Shown one piece after another: positions 17,806 through 27,249 of a stretch of DNA of 64,000 bases. Each line of letters begins with the position of its first letter. The first letter of the stretch is position 1. Origin of the DNA: Polyangiaceae bacterium (GTDB lineage: Bacteria > Myxococcota_A > Polyangia > Polyangiales > Polyangiaceae); contig JABTUA010000002.1 in NCBI GenBank assembly GCA_015075635.1, forward strand, positions 2,980,708 to 3,044,707, given 5' to 3'. A program made the translations under genes and the position numbers. The notes beneath the pieces are model-generated. The model was not told the origin of the DNA. It did no database searches and saw only the letters and a list, made by a program, of their open reading frames with translations.

Positions 17806-18774
17806 TCACAGGTGTTCTTGCAGCAAGGCGAGCAGGCGGCCGTGGGCGCGCTCGGCCTGCGCCTTGTCGTAAACGGGTGAGTCGATGGCGCACCAGCCGT
17901 GCTGCGCCGGATAGACCTCGATCTCGACGGGGAGCTTCGCGGCCGCCGCAGCATCCTTCAGCGTGGTCTTCGCGTCCGGCTCACGCTCGTCGTCGTTGTG
18001 CGCGATGCAAATCAGGGCCGCGGCTCTCATCTTCGCAAACAGCTTGTGTGGACTGCTGGGCTCCTTGGTCACCAGGCCGCCACCGTGAAAAGACCCGATG
18101 ACGCCCACGCGCTTCGGCGCGGCGGCGGCGGTGCGGAAGGTGAACGGGCCGCCCATGCAGTAGCCGGTCGTCGCCAGCTTGCGAGCGGTCTCGACCTCGG
18201 GCTGCTCGTCGAGCCACTTCACGAACGCCGCACCGTCCTTCGCGATGGCCTCCGGGGTCAGCGCTTCGCGCATCGGCGCAATCTTGGCCTTGCCCTCTTC
18301 GGTTCGCCACTCGGCGAAGTCCTTCAGAATCGGCAGCCCGGACGAGCGGTAGTAGGGATTGACGACCAAGACGGCGTAGCCATCCCTGGCCAGCCCGGTC
18401 GCCATCTTCTCGAACGCCTCTCGCAAGCCAGCGACGTCCGGCCAGACGATCACGCCGGGATGCTTCCCGTCCTTGGGCGTGACGAAGAATCCCTCAGCTT
18501 TCCCGTCGGGAGTGGTGATGGTCACCTTGCGCTGCGCGAGCTCGAGATCGGTCGTTGCCGCAGCTTCGGACTTCGGCTCCGTCGCTGGCGGCTTTGGGGT
18601 CGGTGCCGGTTCCGGGCCGGGGGGTGCGGCCGCCGCGGGCGGCCTCCCCGGCGCGGGGCCACCGCATCCGGTCACCAAAGCCGCCGCGACGGCTCCGGCG
18701 CCCACGCTGAACTCGCGTCGCCCGATCTTCGCCAGATAACGTTCGTTTTCGTCCTCGGTGGTGTCGTCACACAT
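17806..18774 (-). CDS. Dienelactone hydrolase family protein, exported (Tat-like lipoprotein signal)
   Basis: 322 residues from ATG at 18774 (GGAG upstream). The N-terminus MCDDTTEDENERYLAKIGRR places GRREFSVGAGAVAAALVTGC after a short acidic leader. That is a twin-arginine-type motif followed by a lipobox-like Cys. After a Pro/Ala linker the alpha/beta-hydrolase domain starts at about 95. The catalytic triad of dienelactone hydrolases is visible: Cys in GYCMGGPF (about 205), Asp in HNDDE (about 260) and His in AQHGWC (about 294). These hydrolases open lactone or ester rings; the natural substrate is unknown. Export of a dienelactone hydrolase-type enzyme in a Tat lipoprotein context is inferred. 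Confidence 0.87.
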   Translation of the reverse strand: MCDDTTEDENERYLAKIGRREFSVGAGAVAAALVTGCGGPAPGRPPAAAAPPGPEPAPTPKPPATEPKSEAAATTDLELAQRKVTITTPDGKAEGFFVTPKDGKHPGVIVWPDVAGLREAFEKMATGLARDGYAVLVVNPYYRSSGLPILKDFAEWRTEEGKAKIAPMREALTPEAIAKDGAAFVKWLDEQPEVETARKLATTGYCMGGPFTFRTAAAAPKRVGVIGSFHGGGLVTKEPSSPHKLFAKMRAAALICIAHNDDEREPDAKTTLKDAAAAAKLPVEIEVYPAQHGWCAIDSPVYDKAQAERAHGRLLALLQEHL

Positions 18775-19116
18775 CAGGCTTGGCTCCCTCTGGTTCGCGA
18801 TTTCGTGCCATCGGAACCACGAGATGGGAAGTGCCCCCAGTGTCGATCGGTTCTCCCCGAGTCGAGCTGGGTCGCCACCACCGGCGGGGAAGTGGTGACC
18901 CGGGGACGGGGCGGCGGAGAGGTAGATGGGCCGCACAGGAGCAAGCGCCATCGAGCCTCTACGGGGGCAGGAGCCCGAGGGCAGTGCGACGGGGAAGAGC
19001 ACGCCGTCGCGAGCGCGAGCACGAGCAGCGCTGCTTTCACCCGGAAAAGCTACCACCCCAGGGGCGCGCGCCGCGCGGCTGGCACGCGCGCTCGCAAGGG
19101 CCTATGAACCAAGGCC

Positions 19117-19464
19117 ATGCCGGCACGAGACGCTGACGCCTACCTCGCCACGCTGAGCACCGACAAACGCGCCACGCTGGAGAAGGTGCGCGCCAGGATC
19201 CGCGCCGCAGCCCCCGAGGCGAAAGAGGGCATGAGCTACGGGATGCCGGCGTTCATCCAGGGCAAGCCGATCGCCGGCTATGCGGCGGGCGCCAAACATT
19301 GCGCCTACTACCCGATGAGCGGCGCCGTCGTCGCAGCGCTGAAGGCCGAGCTCGCGGGCTACGACACGAGCAAGGGCGCGATCCGTTTTCCGATCGGCAA
19401 GCCGCTGCCGGCGGCGCTGATCCGGAAGCTGGTGAAGGCGCGCTTGGCTGAGCTGGCAGAGTGA
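19117..19464 (+). CDS. DUF1801 / YdhG-type iron-chaperone-like protein
   Basis: 115 residues. The pattern A-x-AYLATLSxDKRATLEKVRARIRAAAPEAKEGMSYGMPAF, then a YPMSG motif and KGAIRFPIGKPLPAALIRKLVKAR, is characteristic of DUF1801 proteins (frataxin-like fold, YdhG/YjdI group). Some members bind iron in Bacillus, but most are uncharacterised. Cytoplasmic. It lies 4 bases upstream of the metallophosphoesterase start, so it heads a three-gene run with the metallophosphoesterase and the phospholipase D-like gene. Confidence 0.82.
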   Translation: MPARDADAYLATLSTDKRATLEKVRARIRAAAPEAKEGMSYGMPAFIQGKPIAGYAAGAKHCAYYPMSGAVVAALKAELAGYDTSKGAIRFPIGKPLPAALIRKLVKARLAELAE

Positions 19465-19468
19465 CGGC

Positions 19469-20392
19469 GTGTTTCGCATCGCCCACGTCTCGGATCTCCA
19501 CGTCCTCGCGCCTGCGGGCGTCGAGCTCAGGCGCATCCTCTTCAACAAGCGCGTGACGGGCTATGCCAACCTCCTGCTCAAGCGCGCTCGCGTGTACCGC
19601 CGCGACTACCTCCTGTCGGTGCTCTCCGCCGCCGCCGCCGCGTCCGATCACGTGGTGGTGACCGGGGACATCACGAACCTGTCGCTCGAGGGCGAATACG
19701 AGGAGGCGGTCCGACTGCTGGAGGACGCAGCGCGTTGGACGGAGGTCACGGTGGTGCCGGGCAACCACGACATCTACTTGCCCGCCATCCACCACGAGCG
19801 GCGCTTCCCGCATCATTTCGGCGGGTTCATGCAGAGCGATCTGCCGGCGCTCGCGGTGGAGCTGCCGGCCGGGCACTTCCCCTGCGTCAAGCTGCGGGGT
19901 CCGGCGGCCATCATCGGGCTCTCCAGCGCGGTCCCGAGGCCACCGTTCGTCTCCGCGGGCTACCTCGGTGCGGCGCAGCTCGAGGCACTCGGGCAGGTCC
20001 TCCAGCATCCGGAGGTCGTGCGCCGTACTCCCGTCGTGCTGGTCCACCACTGCCCCTTCGACTCGCGCCTCCGACTCGAGCAGCTCCGGAGCGGGCTCGT
20101 CGACGCGAGCGCGTTTCGCGCCGCGCTCGAGCCCCTGGCGTGCGGGCTCGTGCTCTACGGGCACCTGCACGTGCGACGGCACGCACGCCTGCTCACCACC
20201 TCGGGCGCGCTGGACGTCGTGTGCGCGACAGCCGCGGCCCTCGACCACGACGACGACCGCGTGCGCGCGGGGTTCAACCTGTACGAGCTCGACGAGGAAG
20301 GCCGGATCGCCGCCATCGGGGCGCGTGTGCTCGAGCCGGCCGGGGCCACGTTCCGCTACGCCCAGCTCGCCGTGCCGCTGGAGGCGGCGTGA
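19469..20392 (+). CDS. Calcineurin-like metallophosphoesterase
   Basis: 307 residues from GTG at 19469. The binuclear metal site motifs are all present in order: SDLH near the N-terminus, GDITN (about 70), GNHD (about 95), a HHCPFD His (about 195) and GHLH (about 230). This is the class III/CpdA-like metallophosphoesterase layout. Members cleave cyclic nucleotides, UDP-sugar-lipids or other phosphodiesters, and the substrate cannot be told. Its stop overlaps the start of the phospholipase D-like gene (GTGA), so the two proteins are probably made together and may act on the same lipid or nucleotide pathway. Confidence 0.88.
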   Translation: MFRIAHVSDLHVLAPAGVELRRILFNKRVTGYANLLLKRARVYRRDYLLSVLSAAAAASDHVVVTGDITNLSLEGEYEEAVRLLEDAARWTEVTVVPGNHDIYLPAIHHERRFPHHFGGFMQSDLPALAVELPAGHFPCVKLRGPAAIIGLSSAVPRPPFVSAGYLGAAQLEALGQVLQHPEVVRRTPVVLVHHCPFDSRLRLEQLRSGLVDASAFRAALEPLACGLVLYGHLHVRRHARLLTTSGALDVVCATAAALDHDDDRVRAGFNLYELDEEGRIAAIGARVLEPAGATFRYAQLAVPLEAA

Positions 20393-23046
20393 GGTACCGG
20401 CGCGCGCTGTTCGTGCTCGGGCTCGGCAGGGACGCCGCGCCGCAGCTCGCCTTTCTCCGCCGCGTCGCACCCGAGCTCGAGCACCTCCTCGTCGTCGCCG
20501 AGCTCGAGACGCCAGCCTTCGCCTGGCTGCTCGGCGAGCGCCCGCAGGCCCCGGACGAGGCTGCTCTCGAAGCCTTGCGCGAGGCCGCAGCCGGGGTCGC
20601 TCGCAGTGTGGACGTGAAGGTCACACCCGAGCTCGGCGGCGAGGCGCTCGCGGCACTGTGCGGCGCCGAACGGACCGACCTCTTGGTGTTCGGCTCGCGC
20701 TCGCTCCGCCGGGCCTGGGTCGTTTCCGCCGAGCGCAAGCGCCAGCAGGCGGCGGTGCTCTGGTGCGAGGGAGCGACGGCGCCGGGGCCCATTCGCGAGA
20801 TCGCTTGCGTCGTCCTCGACGAGCACTCGCGGGCGGAGCTCGCGGCCTTCCTCCGGGATCACACCGATCGGAGCCACCACGTCACGTTGCTCTCGCGGGC
20901 GTCGCTCGCGCCCGACCTCGTGGCGACGAGCCTCCAGGTCTCGGGCATCGAGGCGCGCGTGGACGTCTCGAGCCTGCACGACGCGCCGTCGATGCAAGCT
21001 TGGATCGAAGAGTGGGTGCGCGAGCGGCCCGTGGATCTGCTGGTGCTCTCGCGCATCTCCAGCGCGTTCCTGGCGTCTGCGCTCCGCACGGCGCCCGTGC
21101 TCCTGCTCCCGCCGCCCTCGGTGACCCGCCCGTTCGGGCAGCGTCCCATCGACGTGCCCGATCTCCTGGACGACGGCGGCCCGATCCGCGCGCGAGCCGA
21201 CCACGTCGCGGCCGTGGGGAACCTGGCACCCGTGCCCGATCAGCAGCTGGCGTTCGTCTCGGGCGGCCAAGTCGTGGCGACGGTCTCGACCCAGGGTGGA
21301 GAGCTCGAGCTCCCGCCGGGGCTCTCCGCCAGCGCCCTCGGCGTGTACCGCGTCGGCGAGAGCCCACCGGCGGAGCCGCTCGCGGCGATCGAGGAGCAAG
21401 TCGCCGTCATCGGTCCCGGGAGCCGGCCGGTCGTGGTGGTCGACTCCGCGCTCCCCGATCAGACCTTGCGCTCCGTCGCCGAGCTCGCCGAAGCGTCGGC
21501 CACGGATGTCCTCGCCGTGCGCCTGCGACCGACCCGCAGCTGCCGCTCGATCCGGGAGCGGCTCCGCGACGCCGGGCTCTCGCCGCAGGTCCTGGATGCC
21601 CGCGTCGTCCTCGACGAAGGAGAGGCGCTCGACGTCTCGGAGGCGCTCGACCCGATACGCCTGGCACGAGTGGCGTCGAGGCTCGCGCGGGCGGGCTCGT
21701 CGGTCTCGGCCATCGTCCACCGGGGCGAGGTCGCGCCGCTGACGGAAGGCTTCGGCGTGCTCTCTGCCGCGGATCTCGCGGCCGACTCCAGCGTGATCCT
21801 CGTGGCGCGTCCCGCCGAAGCCGTCACCCCGCTGGCCAGCGCCGGAAACCGGATCGAGCTGGAGCTGGACAACGCGAGAGCGCGCCGCTGGCTGCTCGAG
21901 GCCATCGCGCTGAGCGAGAAGACGCTGCACTTCCAGGTGTACATGGCCGAGGACGACGACGTTGGCGGGCCGGTCGAAGAAGCGCTCGCCCGCGCGGCCG
22001 CACGCGGCGTCACGGTGAGGGTGCTGGTGGATTCCCTGCACGGGCTGCACGGCTCGTTTGGTGCTCGAAACCCGCTGCTCGAGCGCCTCGCCGCGCGCCC
22101 GGGGGTCGAGCTCCGAGCGCTGCGCCCGATCACCGAGCTGCCATCGCTGACCGACCTCAAGCGACGGGACCACCGCAAGCTCGTCGTGGCCGACGGCAAG
22201 CTCGCTCTGCTCGGCGGACGCAACCTATCCCACGAGTACTACACGGGCTTCGACGAGGTGCTGGTCACTCCCGCCTCGACGTGGCGACACGTGCCGTGGC
22301 TCGACGCGGGCGCGCGCGTCGAGGGCCCGGCGGTCGAGGCCTTGGAGTCGTCGTTCCTGGAGACCTGGGTCGAGGCGGGCGGCGCGCCCTTCGCGGTCGG
22401 CCCGGCACCAGCCGCTGGCTCGTCGAACGCCCGCGTGGTCGTCCACCACGGGCTCCGCGAAGCGCGCACGCTGGAGACCTACCTCGAACTGGTCGGCGCG
22501 GCGACGTCCCACCTCTACGTCGTCAACGGCTTCCCGCTCGTGCTCGAGCTCCAGCACGCGCTCATGCGCGCGCTCCGGCGCGGCGTGCGCGTGCGTGTTC
22601 TGCTCGGCTGCGCCACGCCGACGCACGGCGGACGCCCCTTCGGCGGGCCGTGGTCGAACGCACGCACCGCGGCCATGGAGCTCACGCACTCGCGGGTGGA
22701 TCCCATCATCGCGGCGGGCGGAGAGGTCCACCTGTTCGCGCTACGAGACGTTCCTGGCTGGGCGCCGGAGCTCGGCCTGGTGCACCCTCACGTGCACGCC
22801 AAGGTGATGTGCGCGGACGGAGAGCGCTGCGCCGTCGGCAGCGCCAACATGGACATCACCGCGTCGTACTGGGAGAGCGAGCTCCTGCTCGTCGTCGAGG
22901 ACGCTGCCCTCGCGCGCGCGTTCGAGGCCGAGCTCGATCGGCTGATGGCGGGCTCGACCCGCCTCCGGAGCGACGATCCCGCGTGGCAGGAGCTCGCCGA
23001 GCGCCGCGCCTGGATGCGTCACTGGCCCGGCGTGCTCTCGGCCTGA
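20389..23046 (+). CDS. Phospholipase D/cardiolipin synthase-like protein with N-terminal universal-stress-protein-like domains
   Basis: 885 residues. GTG at 20389 overlaps the previous stop by four bases. Residues about 1-250 contain two sequential USP-like alpha/beta units: first strand RALFVLGLG and later DLLVFGSRS; second strand IACVVLDEH and later DLLVLSRIS. They are followed by a less recognisable region to about 480. The C-terminal half is a double-HKD phospholipase D module: HRKLVVADG with LLGGRN at about 594, and HAKVMCADG with VGSANMD at about 801. HKD enzymes transfer phosphatidyl groups or hydrolyse phosphodiesters, and cardiolipin synthases are the nearest type. No membrane helices are evident. 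USP-PLD fusion is unusual. Confidence 0.88.
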   Translation: MRYRRALFVLGLGRDAAPQLAFLRRVAPELEHLLVVAELETPAFAWLLGERPQAPDEAALEALREAAAGVARSVDVKVTPELGGEALAALCGAERTDLLVFGSRSLRRAWVVSAERKRQQAAVLWCEGATAPGPIREIACVVLDEHSRAELAAFLRDHTDRSHHVTLLSRASLAPDLVATSLQVSGIEARVDVSSLHDAPSMQAWIEEWVRERPVDLLVLSRISSAFLASALRTAPVLLLPPPSVTRPFGQRPIDVPDLLDDGGPIRARADHVAAVGNLAPVPDQQLAFVSGGQVVATVSTQGGELELPPGLSASALGVYRVGESPPAEPLAAIEEQVAVIGPGSRPVVVVDSALPDQTLRSVAELAEASATDVLAVRLRPTRSCRSIRERLRDAGLSPQVLDARVVLDEGEALDVSEALDPIRLARVASRLARAGSSVSAIVHRGEVAPLTEGFGVLSAADLAADSSVILVARPAEAVTPLASAGNRIELELDNARARRWLLEAIALSEKTLHFQVYMAEDDDVGGPVEEALARAAARGVTVRVLVDSLHGLHGSFGARNPLLERLAARPGVELRALRPITELPSLTDLKRRDHRKLVVADGKLALLGGRNLSHEYYTGFDEVLVTPASTWRHVPWLDAGARVEGPAVEALESSFLETWVEAGGAPFAVGPAPAAGSSNARVVVHHGLREARTLETYLELVGAATSHLYVVNGFPLVLELQHALMRALRRGVRVRVLLGCATPTHGGRPFGGPWSNARTAAMELTHSRVDPIIAAGGEVHLFALRDVPGWAPELGLVHPHVHAKVMCADGERCAVGSANMDITASYWESELLLVVEDAALARAFEAELDRLMAGSTRLRSDDPAWQELAERRAWMRHWPGVLSA

Positions 23047-23054
23047 CGGCTCGC

Positions 23055-24050
23055 TCACTCGCCGGCCGCGACGCGACCCCCGTTCGCGACCGCGGCGTGC
23101 ACGTCCAGCGCGAGCGCGCAGCTGTCGATGCCGCTGGCGTATTCGGCGCGAGCCGTGGGAGAAATCCAGCTTGGATCGACGCGCCGTCGCAGGCGCAGCA
23201 AGACCTTCCGCGTGCCGAGATCGACCAGCCCGACGCGCACGTCGTGGGGGCGTTCGCCGTCGAGCTCCGTGGGCCCCGGCTCGGTGTTGGGTTCGTCCAC
23301 GACCACGAGCAGGAGCTTTGCCCTCGCCCCGGCCTTGGCGCGGGCGATGGGGGCGCGCTCGAAGTCCCGGCGCAGCCGCCCGAGCTCCTCGCGCGAGCGC
23401 GCGGCGCCGACCTTCTTGTCCCAATCCGGGCTCAAGAAGGGCAGACCGATCATCACGTCGTGCAGCCGCTCGACCCCCGCCGCCGGCAGCAGCGCCTCGG
23501 CTCGCCCGCTCATCGCAGCGCGCGCCTTCGCCTTCAACAAGGGTTCGGTGCGTGCGGTCGGAGGCGCGTGGAGGCACAACACGAACGCGTCCTTGAACGA
23601 GCTCGCCGCGCTCTCGTCGACCCGATCCGCGAAGCTCGAGAGCGGGCCTCGGAGGTAGAGCGTGGGCCGCCCGAGGACGGACGCGAACGCGCCCGAGGGG
23701 CGAAGCTCGTCGGCGACGAGATCCCCCGGGTAAGCGCCGGCGAAGAGCGGGAGCCACGGCAAGACCCGCGTCAGAGCGGCGTGCTCGTCGGGGCCGAGCT
23801 CGGCGGCCTCGGTGCGGACTCGCTCCGAGAGCTCCCCGCGCCGCGCCTCGAGGGCGCGGTGCGCGCGGTGCAGCGACAGCCCCAACCACACGCAGGTGAC
23901 CACGATGAGCGCGGTGGCTCCGATTCGAAGGAGCGAGGTGGCGCGCGGCGCGAGCTTCGCGCCGGGCGGCGCGCGCCGACCGTCCACGGCGGCCTGAACT
24001 CGGGCCGCGAGCTCAGGCGACATCTTCTTGGTGACGAGCAGGCTCGGCAT
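23055..24050 (-). CDS. Hypothetical single-pass membrane protein
   Basis: 331 residues, start MPSLLVTKKMSPELAARVQ. One transmembrane helix at about 41-62 (LLRIGATALIVVTCVWLGL) follows a short basic cytoplasmic tail. A large domain of about 260 residues then contains no motif I recognise; it has an alternating strand/helix pattern and strands such as AKLLLVVVDEPN and DVRVGLVDLGTRKVLLRLRR. It starts 5 bases after the stop of the MutS-like gene, so the two are probably cotranscribed. Confidence 0.75.
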   Translation of the reverse strand: MPSLLVTKKMSPELAARVQAAVDGRRAPPGAKLAPRATSLLRIGATALIVVTCVWLGLSLHRAHRALEARRGELSERVRTEAAELGPDEHAALTRVLPWLPLFAGAYPGDLVADELRPSGAFASVLGRPTLYLRGPLSSFADRVDESAASSFKDAFVLCLHAPPTARTEPLLKAKARAAMSGRAEALLPAAGVERLHDVMIGLPFLSPDWDKKVGAARSREELGRLRRDFERAPIARAKAGARAKLLLVVVDEPNTEPGPTELDGERPHDVRVGLVDLGTRKVLLRLRRRVDPSWISPTARAEYASGIDSCALALDVHAAVANGGRVAAGE

Positions 24051-24055
24051 CGGGC

Positions 24056-25696
24056 TCAGCGGTGTTTCGCCTGGAACTGTTGCACGTTGCGCTCGATCAG
24101 CGACAAAAGCTGCTCACCGGTGACCCCGAGCCGCTCGGCGGCGTGGCCCGCTAGCGAGGTCGTCGCCACGCCGGGCACGAACTGGTAGGTGGCCCGGCGA
24201 TCCGCGCCGAGCTCGACCTGCACGAAGCCGAGGTCCGGGATCTTCTTCTCCCGCTCCAGGCGCGCGGCGAACGTGAGGAAGTGCGTGGTGATGAACGCCT
24301 GAGGAGCGAGCTTGCTCAGCATCTCCACCACCAACTCGAAGATCTCCTCGCCCTCCGACGGGTTCGTCCCGGAGCACAGCTCGTCGAGCAGCACCATGGC
24401 GCCCGGCGGCAGGCGCTCGAAGAGGTCCCGAATACGCAAGAGCTCCATCCCCAGCCGACCCTCGGCCTGGTCGGCCTTCGTCTCTTGGATCAGCGACACG
24501 ACCAGGGCGGGCGAGAGCGCGACGGCGCCGGAGCGCGCCGGGATGAACACCCCCGACTGGGCCAGGAGCTGCGTGAGCCCGACGGACTGCAGGAGCCGTG
24601 TCTTGCCGCCGGAGTTCGGCCCGGTCACCAGCATGGTGGTGGCGAGCCGGCTCGACACCAGATCGCACGGCACCGGCTGGATCCCGCTCATCAGCAGCAG
24701 CGGGTTGAAGAGGCCGCGGAGCTCCCGGGGAGACTCGGCCGAGACGAGCTCCGGCAGACACACCTCGAGCCCCGCCGCGCGCGCTTGATCGGCGAAGGCG
24801 AGCGCGCCCAAGTAGAACTCCAGGTCGCCGAGCAGCTGGACCAAGACCACGATGTCGTCTTCCAGCCCCATGAACACCGCGTCCACCAGTCGGGTCATCA
24901 CCTCGCCGTCGCTGAAGCGGTAGCCACGGGCAAACAGCTCGAGCTTCGCCAACCAGCGGCGCCAGGGCGGATTGACGAACGGGTTCTCGGCGTCCTCCGC
25001 GACCGAGACCACCTCGAAGCCGCGGATGCGCCCGTCCGCGCCGACACCGACCTTCAGGCTCAGGGTGGCGAGTCGCTCGTCGTAGCGGAGGAGATCCGAG
25101 AGCGCACGATACGGCTCGCTCGTCAGGACGCGCGCGCCGAAGCTGCCGAGGACGCCGAGCCCCGAACGGCTGGCGCCGAACCCGCCTGCCATCAGCTCGA
25201 ACAGCTCCTTCACGATCAGCAGGATGTCGAGCTGGCGCCGGCTGGGGTCCCAGTTGCGGATCCCGCTGGTGTTCTCCAGGAGCGCGCGCAGGCGCCGCAG
25301 CTGCCGGTACAGCTCCTCGAGCCGGGCGCGCAGCGCGCTCTCGGTGGAAAGCTCCGCCAGGATGGCCCGCCGGTGCTCCACGATGGCGCGCTCGCGGGGC
25401 GGGTGGGCGAGCAGCCTCACCAGATGGGTCGCCGCGAGCGGTCCCTCCTCGCGACCGGCGCGGATCTTGAAGCAGCCGGCGACGAAGCGGCGCAGGAACA
25501 GGTCGTTCTCGAACGCGGCGGGCTCCCAGGTGGAGGGCGCCAGCGTGGCCTGGTCCAGTGCCTCCTCGAACAAGCCGCCGGAGACCCCGCCCGCGAAGGC
25601 CAAGCTCAGCCCGAGCCGCGTCTTGTCGAGGTCGATCCTGAGCAGCGGCTGGGGGTGGAGCAGGTCCGGTATCGGCGGGGGCTCGGTCACGGCCAT
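24056..25696 (-). CDS. MutS-family ATPase without mismatch-recognition domain
   Basis: 546 residues. The C-terminal third is a MutS-type ABC ATPase: Walker A TGPNSGGKTRLLQ (about 362), the Q/signature region, Walker B MVLLDELCSGTNPSEGE and the H-loop FITTHF. The N-terminal half is helical, like a MutS core/lever, but the N-terminal mismatch-binding domain (with its Phe-x-Glu motif) and the connector are absent. That is the architecture of MutS-like proteins related to MutS2 and of bacterial MutS homologues with unknown partners, not canonical MutS. No Smr nuclease domain is visible at the C-terminus. A DNA-structure-related role is inferred. Confidence 0.85.
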   Translation of the reverse strand: MAVTEPPPIPDLLHPQPLLRIDLDKTRLGLSLAFAGGVSGGLFEEALDQATLAPSTWEPAAFENDLFLRRFVAGCFKIRAGREEGPLAATHLVRLLAHPPRERAIVEHRRAILAELSTESALRARLEELYRQLRRLRALLENTSGIRNWDPSRRQLDILLIVKELFELMAGGFGASRSGLGVLGSFGARVLTSEPYRALSDLLRYDERLATLSLKVGVGADGRIRGFEVVSVAEDAENPFVNPPWRRWLAKLELFARGYRFSDGEVMTRLVDAVFMGLEDDIVVLVQLLGDLEFYLGALAFADQARAAGLEVCLPELVSAESPRELRGLFNPLLLMSGIQPVPCDLVSSRLATTMLVTGPNSGGKTRLLQSVGLTQLLAQSGVFIPARSGAVALSPALVVSLIQETKADQAEGRLGMELLRIRDLFERLPPGAMVLLDELCSGTNPSEGEEIFELVVEMLSKLAPQAFITTHFLTFAARLEREKKIPDLGFVQVELGADRRATYQFVPGVATTSLAGHAAERLGVTGEQLLSLIERNVQQFQAKHR

Positions 25697-25787
25697 CTAG
25701 CCCGCGACACTACGGCCGGGAGAAAGTTCCCGCCACCTCGGAGACTCCTGGAGCTGAAGACGAGGTTCTCGCCATTCACGCTCACGC

Positions 25788-26915
25788 TCACGGGGAGCTC
25801 GGGGCTCGCCGGCGGCCCGCGACCAGGCCGGCGGCGACGAAGAGAGCGAGCGGCGCCAGACCCGAGCCGCTGCCGTGCCCGTCATGAGAGCACGCGCCCG
25901 CGGGCCGCAGCTCGCGGGGGTCGCCCGCTTCCAGGTCCGTCGCGGCGCCCGCCGAAGCGCCAAAGCCAGCCGCGCCCCCGATGCCCGCGTCGACCGACGC
26001 TTCGGCGGCCGACGCGTCGTTCTCTCCTGCTTCGTCCGTCGCGTCGATCGGCGGTGTGGACGCGTCGAAGTCGGCGATGCAAGGCCCCACCACGTCGACC
26101 AGCTCCGGGCTCGGCCAGGGTGGAGAAGAGCTGCCCGCATCCTGCGTGCAGTCGAAGTCGAAGGTCAGCTCGGCAGGTGCCGGGTCGATCGAAGCTCCGA
26201 CGATGTGCGCCCGAACGCTGATCTGCTGCTTCCCCGTGGTTGGTGGCGGCCCCACCTCGGTACTGGAGCAACTGCTCCAGACCATGCCCACCGTTCGACT
26301 CTCCAGGTGTTCGTTGGCGACCGCCACCGTTGCTCCGACGCCGGACGTCGCCCAAGCGCCGCCGGACACCTCCGTGGTGAAGCGCGTCACCGGGAGGAAG
26401 GGGACCAGGTCGCAGGCGGGGCGCAGTCGCAGCTGGACCCATGGGCCCTGGTTCCCCCACGAGCACGAGCCGGAGGACCATGAGATGTACCCGAATCCTG
26501 ACGCCGCGATCTCGAGCTTGCCGGTCTCGAGTGGGAGCTTGCGACTGTCGCCCGCGGTGAACGAGACGGGCGACGGCACGTTCCAAGTGCATGTCGAAGG
26601 GTTTTCGACCGCGTAGCTCGCCCCCGCTACGAGCGGCCCCGCCAGCAGGTACACGTTCGGTTCGGTCGCGCTCGGCGTCAGCGCGATCGGCGTGGATGGC
26701 GCTTGCGAAAGGGTGACCGTGCCGGCGGTGCAAGGCGTCCCGTAGCTCCAGCCCGGGAAGGCGTGGATGGCGGGGATGTTCCTCGGTACGACCGCGCCTT
26801 GCCGCGGAGCCACCGACGCACCCGTCGCTCCGCCCGGGCCGCACGCTCGCGCCGGTGTGGGCGTCGCGCAGAGCCCGCTAGCGAGCAGCAACACGATGGC
26901 GGCCCGTTGGAGCAT
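25788..26915 (-). CDS. Secreted protein with Asp/Ala-rich linker and MYXO-CTERM-like tail
   Basis: 375 residues from ATG at 26915, which begins a clear signal peptide (MLQRAAIVLLLASGLCATPTPARA, then CGPGG). Residues about 25-290 are beta-rich with paired Cys and no family I can name (CTWNVPSPVSF, SSGSCSWGNQG). A Ser/Asp/Ala-rich linker (about 290-345) precedes the C-terminus: Cys-Ser-His-Asp-Gly, a hydrophobic helix LAPLALFVAAGLVAG and RRRAPSSP. This resembles a short MYXO-CTERM anchor, though the Cys motif is less canonical than in the 10057-12228 protein. Confidence 0.75.
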   Translation of the reverse strand: MLQRAAIVLLLASGLCATPTPARACGPGGATGASVAPRQGAVVPRNIPAIHAFPGWSYGTPCTAGTVTLSQAPSTPIALTPSATEPNVYLLAGPLVAGASYAVENPSTCTWNVPSPVSFTAGDSRKLPLETGKLEIAASGFGYISWSSGSCSWGNQGPWVQLRLRPACDLVPFLPVTRFTTEVSGGAWATSGVGATVAVANEHLESRTVGMVWSSCSSTEVGPPPTTGKQQISVRAHIVGASIDPAPAELTFDFDCTQDAGSSSPPWPSPELVDVVGPCIADFDASTPPIDATDEAGENDASAAEASVDAGIGGAAGFGASAGAATDLEAGDPRELRPAGACSHDGHGSGSGLAPLALFVAAGLVAGRRRAPSSP

Positions 26916-26990
26916 GCCCTCTTCCGAATCGTACACGTCCCCGGAGACGAGACAACGGGACTCCCGACGCCGGCTACGTCGGGTTCCCCC

Positions 26991-27150
26991 GGCTACGTCG
27001 TGCTGGACGGCAAGAAGCTGATGGACGGGACCGCGCCCAGCACATTGGCTGGTCTGGCCCTGTGGTCGAAAGCCCACCGACGAGAACAACGGCTCCACCG
27101 GCTCCGCCGTCTTCGACTTCGACGGCGATGGCAAGGTCGAGGTCCTCTTA
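26991..27150 (+). pseudogene. Decayed fragment of an FG-GAP/VCBS-repeat-like gene
   Basis: In one frame, 26991-27075 reads GYVVLDGKKLMDGTAPS. After a frame change, 27082-27150 reads NNGSTGSAVFDFDGDGKVEV, the calcium-binding FG-GAP/VCBS motif (FDFDGDGK) common in myxobacterial surface proteins. No single open frame joins the two parts and no start is present. The rest of the 26916-27249 intergenic stretch shows nothing else. It looks like a relic of a gene eroded between two surface-protein genes. Confidence 0.5.
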
Positions 27151-27249
27151 GGCCGTATCAGCAGAGCCGACGTCGCGGTCTTCCTGGTCGAGCACCGAAG
27201 CCAAAGGGCATCCAGGCCTGGCGCGCTCCTTGCTTTGCCGGGGGGTGAC

